From contig JAQWOP010000015.1 of NCBI GenBank assembly GCA_029245795.1, positions 27,740 through 91,739 of the forward strand: DNA of 64,000 bases. The letters are read 5' to 3'. The translations under genes were made by a program, and so were the position numbers. This document shows positions 58,742 through 64,000 of the stretch, in pieces (the stretch's first letter is position 1; the number at the start of each line of letters is the position of its first letter). The notes beneath the pieces are model-generated. The model made no database searches, was not told the DNA's origin, and saw only the letters and a list, made by a program, of their open reading frames with translations. This DNA is from Hyphomicrobiales bacterium (GTDB lineage Bacteria > Pseudomonadota > Alphaproteobacteria > Rhizobiales > TMED25).

Positions 58742-59698
58742 ATGAAAAAAGTACAACAAAATATAAAAATAGTTGCTGGTAATTCAAATAATCCTCTAGC
58801 GATAAAAATTTCGAATTACTTAAATACTCCTCTCACAAAATGTAATGTAAAAAGATTTGCTGACATGGAAGTATTTGTAGAAATTCTTGAAAATGTTAGA
58901 GGAGAAGATGTATTTATAATTCAATCAACATCATACCCAGCTAATGACCATTTGATGGAACTTTTAATTCTGATAGACGCATTAAAACGTTCATCTGCAA
59001 GACGTATTACAGCTGTAATACCTTACTTTGGTTACGCACGACAGGATAGAAGGTCATCTGGAAGAACACCTATTTCTGCTAAACTTATTGCAAATCTGAT
59101 TACAAATTCTGGAGCAGATAGGGTTCTAACTATTGATCTACATGCTGGACAAATTCAAGGTTTTTTTGATATCCCAACAGATAATCTATTTGCTGCACCA
59201 GTTATCGTTAATGATATAAAAAATAATTTTGATGTAGAAAATGTAACTGTAGTCTCACCTGATGTTGGAGGGGTTGTAAGAGCTAGATTAATAGCAGAAA
59301 GAATAGGTGGATCGCCTCTAGCAATTGTTGATAAAAGGAGAGATAAACCTGGGCAATCAGAAGTTATGAATATTATTGGTGATGTTAAAGGTAGATCTTG
59401 CATTCTGGTCGATGACATTGTTGACTCAGGTGGAACACTTTGTAATGCAGCGAGTAAGCTATTGGAAACTGGTGCAAAAGAAGTAAGTGCTTACATAACA
59501 CATGGAGTGCTCTCAGGTGAAGCTATTAATAGAATAGAGTCATCTAACTTAAAAAATCTAGTTGTGACTGATTCAATTTATAATGAAAATATTACAAATA
59601 AGGTAAAAAAAATAAAAGTTATATCAATAGCTAAACTTCTTGGAGAAGCAATTTCTAGGACATCAAGTGAAGAATCTGTATCTAGTCTCTTTATTTGA
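58742..59698 (+). CDS. prs: Ribose-phosphate pyrophosphokinase
   Basis: Makes PRPP from ribose-5-phosphate and ATP, for purines, pyrimidines, His, Trp and NAD. Features: [20 protein letters not shown] near 8-27, [20 protein letters not shown], the flexible catalytic loop [20 protein letters not shown] and the PRPP signature [20 protein letters not shown] near 218-237. The ATG at 58742 (318 residues) is preferred to a GTG at 58715, since family members begin a few residues before the KIVAGNSN strand. Confidence 0.95.
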   Translation: MKKVQQNIKIVAGNSNNPLAIKISNYLNTPLTKCNVKRFADMEVFVEILENVRGEDVFIIQSTSYPANDHLMELLILIDALKRSSARRITAVIPYFGYARQDRRSSGRTPISAKLIANLITNSGADRVLTIDLHAGQIQGFFDIPTDNLFAAPVIVNDIKNNFDVENVTVVSPDVGGVVRARLIAERIGGSPLAIVDKRRDKPGQSEVMNIIGDVKGRSCILVDDIVDSGGTLCNAASKLLETGAKEVSAYITHGVLSGEAINRIESSNLKNLVVTDSIYNENITNKVKKIKVISIAKLLGEAISRTSSEESVSSLFI

Positions 59699-59792
59699 TT
59701 GTAAATAAATCTTTCTTTTTATATAAAAGTTATTTATAGATATTACTCAGAAACACAACTATTTTGATCATCAATAATAAATTGAGAAGAAA

Positions 59793-60437
59793 ATGACAGA
59801 AATATTAGAAATAATAGTTAAAAATAGAGATGCAACAGGTACGGGTAGTGCCAGAGCAATAAGAAGAGGTGGAAATACACCTGGAATTTTATATGGAAAT
59901 GATACACAGCCTATAAATATAACCATAGAGACAAAATTACTTGTAAAACATTTCCAATCAGGGCGTTTCCTATCAACTTTATATGATCTTAACATAGATG
60001 GTAAGAAATCTCGGGTAATACCAAAAGATATACAAGTACATCCAGTCAAAGATACCCCTTTACATGTTGATTTTTATCTTCTTTCAAAAGAATCAAAAGT
60101 TATCGTAGAAATACCTGTTTTATTCATAAATGATGATATTTGTCCAGGTCTAAAAAAAGGTGGGGTTTTAAACATAGTTCGTCATAATGTTGAGTTTTCA
60201 TGTCCTGCTAATGAAATCCCAGAAAATATTGTTGTTGATCTTGCTGAATCTGAGACTGGTGAATCAATACATATATCAGCTGTAAAGTTGCCAGAAAATA
60301 TTTTGCCCACAATTAGTGATAGGGATTTTACAATTGCAACAATTGCTGCACCTGCTGGTGTGGATGAAACTGATGAAGTAGAGACTGAAGAGTCCGAAAA
60401 TGAAGAGGCTTCAAGCACACAAGAAAACGAAGAGTAA
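59793..60437 (+). CDS. rplY: 50S ribosomal protein L25 (general stress protein Ctc type)
   Basis: 5S rRNA-binding protein of the large subunit in its long (Ctc/TL5) form: N-terminal L25 domain about 1-95 (ATGTGSARAIRRGGNTPGIL, VHPVKDTPLHVDFY), C-terminal TL5 domain about 100-190 (VPVLFINDDICPGLKKGGVL-like region, ILPTISDRDFTIATIAAPAG) and a strongly acidic tail rich in Glu. Length 214 is typical for alphaproteobacteria. pth follows 18 nt later, the usual rplY-pth-ychF order. Confidence 0.95.
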   Translation: MTEILEIIVKNRDATGTGSARAIRRGGNTPGILYGNDTQPINITIETKLLVKHFQSGRFLSTLYDLNIDGKKSRVIPKDIQVHPVKDTPLHVDFYLLSKESKVIVEIPVLFINDDICPGLKKGGVLNIVRHNVEFSCPANEIPENIVVDLAESETGESIHISAVKLPENILPTISDRDFTIATIAAPAGVDETDEVETEESENEEASSTQENEE

Positions 60438-60455
60438 AATAACTAAGTTTATATC

Positions 60456-61070
60456 ATGTATCTTCTAGTTGGTCTTGGTAATCCAGGAAAAAAATACGAA
60501 TATAATCGTCATAATATTGGATATCTTGCGATAGATAATATTCTCTCTTCATTAAATGAATATACTGAAAGAGAAAAATTTAACTCAATTATATATGAAA
60601 CTAAGTTAAATAATCAAAAACTTCTACTAGCTAAACCACTGACTTATATGAATAACTCTGGTGAGGCAATAAATAAATTAATAAATTACTATAAAATCAC
60701 TTCTAATAATTTATTTATATTTCATGACGATCTTGATCTATCTTTTGGTAATTTTAGGTTAAAAAAAGAAGGTGGAAGCGCAGGTCACAATGGACTTAAA
60801 TCAATAGTAAACCATATCCATAATGATTTTATTAGAATGAGAATTGGTATTAGTCATCCAGGATCAAAAGAACTAGTGAGTAATTATGTCCTCAGCAATT
60901 TTTCATCCTATGAGAAGAAAAACCTTAATAGTATACTTAACTATATTTCCTCTAATATAGAGGAAATATTGCATGAAAAAGAAAAGTTCCAAATTAAATT
61001 TAATTTTAATTTGGAACAACTAGAAGATAAATTTAATCCTCTAGAGAAAATAATCAAACTATTCAAATAA
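60456..61070 (+). CDS. pth: Peptidyl-tRNA hydrolase
   Basis: Releases peptides from stalled peptidyl-tRNA. Features: LLVGLGNPGKKYEYNRHNIG near 3-22 with catalytic His19, KPLTYMNNSGEAI near 62-74, the catalytic aspartate region FIFHDDLDLSFGNFRLKKEG near 87-106 and GGSAGHNGLKSI, MRIGISHPGS. The C-terminus is somewhat longer than in E. coli (204 residues). Located between rplY and ychF, which is its standard neighbourhood. Confidence 0.96.
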   Translation: MYLLVGLGNPGKKYEYNRHNIGYLAIDNILSSLNEYTEREKFNSIIYETKLNNQKLLLAKPLTYMNNSGEAINKLINYYKITSNNLFIFHDDLDLSFGNFRLKKEGGSAGHNGLKSIVNHIHNDFIRMRIGISHPGSKELVSNYVLSNFSSYEKKNLNSILNYISSNIEEILHEKEKFQIKFNFNLEQLEDKFNPLEKIIKLFK

Positions 61071-61083
61071 AAAAGAGATTTAA

Positions 61084-62181
61084 ATGGGATTTAAATGCGG
61101 GATTGTTGGCCTACCAAATGTTGGAAAATCCACATTATTCAATGCATTAACTCAAACTGCCAATGCAGAAGCAAGTAATTATCCTTTTTGCACAATTGAA
61201 CCTAATATTGGAGAAGTATCTGTGCCTGATACAAGACTTACAAAGTTAGGTAATTTATCTAAATCGAAAAATATTATACCAACTAAATTAACCTTTGTTG
61301 ACATTGCAGGCTTGGTCGAGGGCGCATCAAAAGGAGAAGGTCTTGGAAATAAATTCCTATCTAATATCAGAGAAACAGATGCAATTGCCCATGTAGTTAG
61401 ATGTTTTATCAATGAAAATATAACTCATGTTCAAAATAAAATAGATCCATTATCAGATATTCAAACTATAGAAACTGAGTTGTTACTGGCTGACATACAG
61501 AATTTAGAAAATAGAAAAAGTGGACTTGAGAGAAAAATTAAATCAAATGATGAAAATTCTAAGATAACATATACATTTATAGATAATATTGTTAATTTTC
61601 TAAATACTGGGAAACCAGCAAGAGAATTTGCCTTTGATCAAAACTTAATCAAATTATACAAAGAACTTAATCTTTTAACATCAAAACCTACCTTATATAT
61701 TTGTAATGTAGACGAGAAAGATGCAGATTCAGGAAATGACCTATCTAAATTAGTTGAAGAATATGCCATTAGTTCAAAATCTCACTGTATAGTAATTTCT
61801 GCTTCTACTGAGTCTGATTTATCAGTCCTTGATGAATCAGAGAAAGAAGAATATCTAAATTCTATTGGACTAAATGAGACAGGATTAAATAAAGTTATCA
61901 GAACTGGATATAATATACTGGACCTTATTACATATTTTACAAGTGGACCAAAGGAAACACGAGCTTGGACAATCCCAAGGGAAACAATTGCACCAAAGGC
62001 TGCTTCAGTAATTCACACAGATTTTGAAAAAGGTTTCATAAGAGCGGAAACTATAAGTTATGATGACTTTATAAGTTTTCAAGGAGATCAAGGTTCAAAA
62101 GAAGCAGGAAAAATGAGACTAGAAGGAAAAGATTATATTGTTAAAGATGGAGATATAATGCACTTTCGTTTTGCAAACTAA
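61084..62181 (+). CDS. ychF: Redox-regulated ATPase YchF
   Basis: Obg-like P-loop protein (OLA1 family) that prefers ATP to GTP and associates with ribosomes. G1 is GIVGLPNVGKSTLFNALTQT near 6-25, the switch region has YPFCTIEPNIGEV, G3 is FVDIAGLVEGASKGEGLG near 72-89, the ATP-type specificity motif is CNVDEKD near 209-215, and the C-terminal TGS-like domain has GPKETRAWTIPRETIAPKAA and the final MHFRFAN. Length 365 is normal. Its 3' end overlaps the convergent apt by 4 nt. Confidence 0.97.
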   Translation: MGFKCGIVGLPNVGKSTLFNALTQTANAEASNYPFCTIEPNIGEVSVPDTRLTKLGNLSKSKNIIPTKLTFVDIAGLVEGASKGEGLGNKFLSNIRETDAIAHVVRCFINENITHVQNKIDPLSDIQTIETELLLADIQNLENRKSGLERKIKSNDENSKITYTFIDNIVNFLNTGKPAREFAFDQNLIKLYKELNLLTSKPTLYICNVDEKDADSGNDLSKLVEEYAISSKSHCIVISASTESDLSVLDESEKEEYLNSIGLNETGLNKVIRTGYNILDLITYFTSGPKETRAWTIPRETIAPKAASVIHTDFEKGFIRAETISYDDFISFQGDQGSKEAGKMRLEGKDYIVKDGDIMHFRFAN

Positions 62182-62708
62182 AATTTGATTATTGAGTGTA
62201 TAGAGCTATTATTCTTTTCTAAGATCTGTCTTCCTCCAAGCCCAACTAATTCGATCAAAAATATAATACTTAATATGTCAGCACCCAATTGATTAATAAG
62301 TTTTATTGCAGCGTTAGCTGAACCACCAGTCGCTAAGATATCATCAACTAGAACGACTTTTTGTCCTATATCTATTGAGTCTATATGCAATTCTAACTCG
62401 TCTGTGCCATATTCAAGATCATATTTTTGAGAAATGACTTTGTATGGAAGTTTATTTTTTTTTCTAATAGGCACAAAACCTTTGTTAAGTTTTTGTGCGA
62501 TTGCAGAACCGATAATAAAACCACGTGCATCAATTGCAGCAATTATGCTTACATCTTCGGGAACATATTGAGAGCACATATCAATAGTTAAGGAAAATGC
62601 TTGAGGATCTTTAAGTAAAGTTGTTATATCCCTATATATAATTCCCTTTTTTGGGTAATCATTGATTGAGCGTATTGAACTTTTAAGAAAATTTAGTGAA
62701 TCTTTCAA
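62178..62708 (-). CDS. apt: Adenine phosphoribosyltransferase
   Basis: Salvages adenine to AMP with PRPP. Features: FLKSSIRSINDYPKKGIIYR and DITTLLKDP in the N-terminal hood, AAIDARGFIIGSAIAQKLNK near 59-78, PIRKKNKLPYKVIS, and the PRPP-binding loop VVLVDDILATGGSANAAIKL near 118-137. Length 176 is typical. It lies 21 nt downstream of the cytochrome c1 gene on the same strand and may be read through from it. Confidence 0.95.
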   Translation of the reverse strand: MKDSLNFLKSSIRSINDYPKKGIIYRDITTLLKDPQAFSLTIDMCSQYVPEDVSIIAAIDARGFIIGSAIAQKLNKGFVPIRKKNKLPYKVISQKYDLEYGTDELELHIDSIDIGQKVVLVDDILATGGSANAAIKLINQLGADILSIIFLIELVGLGGRQILEKNNSSIHSIIKF

Positions 62709-62729
62709 TTAAATCACAATAAAAAATTA

Positions 62730-63584
62730 TTAATGGTCTATTCTTGCCCAGATTTTCTTCTTTGAATAATATAGTAAGCCAAGAAGAACAAATAGGAATA
62801 CTGTAACCTTAAAACCCATTTTCTTTCTCTGTTCTAATTTCGGTTCTGCTGCCCACATCATAAATGAAGATACATCCTCAGCCATTTGTTCAATAGATGC
62901 CTCGGTTCCATCAGCATATTCAACTAAATCCTCATATAGAGGTTGTGACATCGCAATTTGGTTACCTGGATAATACTGATTATAGTACATACCAGATTGT
63001 AGATTGAAATCTTCTGGAGCCTCAACATAACCATTAAGTAGAGAATAAATATAATCAACTCCCTGCTCTTGATATCCTGTAAATAGATCCACAAACCACC
63101 ATGGAAATCCTCTTAATGCACTTCGTGCCTTAGCCAAAACACTGAAATCTGGTGGAAGAGCTCCACCATTTGAAGCCCTAGCTTCATTATTGTTTGCATA
63201 TGGTGATACAAAACTATCACTAGGCTTAGCTGCCCTTTCAAACATTTCACCGTATTGATCAGGACCATCCATAACTATATACTCAGAAGCTATAACCTTA
63301 GCCTCTTCAACTGTAAACCCAGGACCACCATCTTCCGCTAAATTCCTGTAATAAACATAATTCATAGAATGGCACGATGAGCATACTTCTTTATACACCT
63401 GAAAACCTCTTTGCAACTGAGCGTTGTCATAGTTGCCAAAAACACCAGCAAATGTCCATTCATGCTTCTCTACCCTCTTTTGTTCACCACTGGCAGCTTT
63501 CGACTCAGAGCCTAAATAACAAAAAGTTATTAAGACCAATAATGGAATCATAATTAGGCGTTTAATTTGAAAGAGCTTAATCAT
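62730..63584 (-). CDS. petC: Cytochrome c1 of the bc1 complex
   Basis: Membrane-anchored c-type cytochrome of respiratory complex III. A signal peptide (about 1-30) precedes the mature part; heme c binds at CSSCH (68-72) followed by SMNYVYYRNL. The second conserved block (SVLAKARSALRGFPWWFVDL) and an axial-methionine region near FMMWAAEP precede a C-terminal membrane anchor (about 258-278; VTVFLFVLLGLLYYS). Length 284 is normal for alphaproteobacteria. It follows the cytochrome b gene by 8 nt, matching the petABC operon; the Rieske gene petA should lie beyond the window. Confidence 0.94.
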   Translation of the reverse strand: MIKLFQIKRLIMIPLLVLITFCYLGSESKAASGEQKRVEKHEWTFAGVFGNYDNAQLQRGFQVYKEVCSSCHSMNYVYYRNLAEDGGPGFTVEEAKVIASEYIVMDGPDQYGEMFERAAKPSDSFVSPYANNNEARASNGGALPPDFSVLAKARSALRGFPWWFVDLFTGYQEQGVDYIYSLLNGYVEAPEDFNLQSGMYYNQYYPGNQIAMSQPLYEDLVEYADGTEASIEQMAEDVSSFMMWAAEPKLEQRKKMGFKVTVFLFVLLGLLYYSKKKIWARIDH

Positions 63585-63592
63585 AATTCTTT

Positions 63593-64000
63593 TTATGCCT
63601 CCGCACTTTCATGTTTCATATTTTTAATTTTTATTTTTTCAAGTACAGACTTTGTTATACTTTCGGGTAGAGGTTTTGGTTTCTCAACCAACCCTAGGAC
63701 AGGGAAAACAACTAAGAAATGTATGAAATAATAAGCCGTACAAATCCTCGATGCAATAAGAAATAAACCTTCAGGGTTTTGTGAACCAAGATAGCCAAGA
63801 ACTATACAATTTACTAAAAATATCCAATAAAATTGTTTATATAAAGGTCTAAAAGTTGCAGATCTTACTTTTGAAGTATCTAGCCATGGCAAAATAAACA
63901 ATATAGCAATTGCAGCGCCCATTACCAATACACCGCCTAACTTTGATGGAATAGCTCTCAGAATTGCGTAGAATGGAAGGAGATACCATTCAGGAACAAT
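63593..64000 (-). CDS. petB: Cytochrome b of the bc1 complex (partial, C-terminal part)
   Basis: The frame is open to the window edge, so only the last 135 codons are present. It begins with [20 protein letters not shown], containing the PEWY motif of the quinol-oxidation (Qo) site, and continues through [39 protein letters not shown], and GQ-type helix [20 protein letters not shown] typical of cytochrome b helices F-H, ending in a charged tail. The methionine at 63928 is internal, not a start. Followed 8 nt later by cytochrome c1. Confidence 0.94.
   Translation of the reverse strand: MVPEWYLLPFYAILRAIPSKLGGVLVMGAAIAILFILPWLDTSKVRSATFRPLYKQFYWIFLVNCIVLGYLGSQNPEGLFLIASRICTAYYFIHFLVVFPVLGLVEKPKPLPESITKSVLEKIKIKNMKHESAEA

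Noticed and set aside
63593..63928. A separate 111-residue membrane protein at the right edge
   Set aside because: The frame continues upstream with the PEWY motif to the window edge, so it is the C-terminal part of cytochrome b.

Overview
The window is a visibly AT-rich stretch of a bacterial chromosome that fits a streamlined marine-type alphaproteobacterium. The evidence is the classic alphaproteobacterial gene neighbourhoods (rpoD-dnaG-yqeY-carAB-greA, ELM1-like protein, uvrC-pgsA-moaD-moaE, YbjN-proC, MidA-like methyltransferase, cytochrome b/c1), very short intergenic spaces, many 1-17 bp gene overlaps, and a meso-DAP type MurE. The exact clade cannot be set from the sequence alone; AT-rich marine lineages of the HIMB59/AEGEAN-169 kind are plausible.

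Layout. Positions 1-15007 (minus strand) hold a complete division and cell-wall (dcw) run in canonical order: mraZ, rsmH, ftsL, ftsI, murE, murF, mraY, murD, ftsW, murG, murC, murB, ddl and the start of ftsQ, which runs off the left edge. In front of mraZ lie five ATGG boxes at an exact 10-bp period, a likely MraZ operator, followed by the RNase P RNA gene and an AmiD/AmpD-type amidase. A fused hydantoinase/5-oxoprolinase (plus strand) converges on a methionine-cycle operon: ArsR-methyltransferase regulator, metF, metH. A perfect 16-bp inverted repeat sits directly before the regulator's likely start.

Positions 25634-32181 are the most accessory-looking part: mlaA (without a lipobox) and mlaC, a beta-decarboxylating dehydrogenase, then a minus-strand set of M24-family metalloenzyme, a KdsB-like nucleotidyltransferase with degenerate N-terminal signature, and a class III CoA-transferase. 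Behind these are a tiny membrane ORF, a possible gene remnant and a CAT-anticodon tRNA with a good promoter. Positions 32280-44826 carry rpoD, dnaG, yqeY, carA, carB, greA, an ELM1-like protein, trxB and a LysR regulator, closed by a bidirectional terminator. Positions 45004-64000 hold aspartate aminotransferase, a small monooxygenase-like protein, uvrB, a FolM/PTR1-like reductase, uvrC, pgsA, moaD, moaE, ilvE, a TetR-fold protein, proC, a YbjN protein, ubiK, lgt, a MidA-type methyltransferase, pgeF, prs, rplY, pth, ychF, apt, cytochrome c1 and the C-terminal part of cytochrome b.

Nearly all of this is core housekeeping: peptidoglycan synthesis, one-carbon/methionine metabolism, transcription and replication initiation, pyrimidine/arginine precursor supply, nucleotide-excision repair, translation accessory functions and respiration. 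No phage, insertion sequence, CRISPR array or defence island was seen. The best candidate for something undescribed is the three-gene M24 / KdsB-like / CoA-transferase set.
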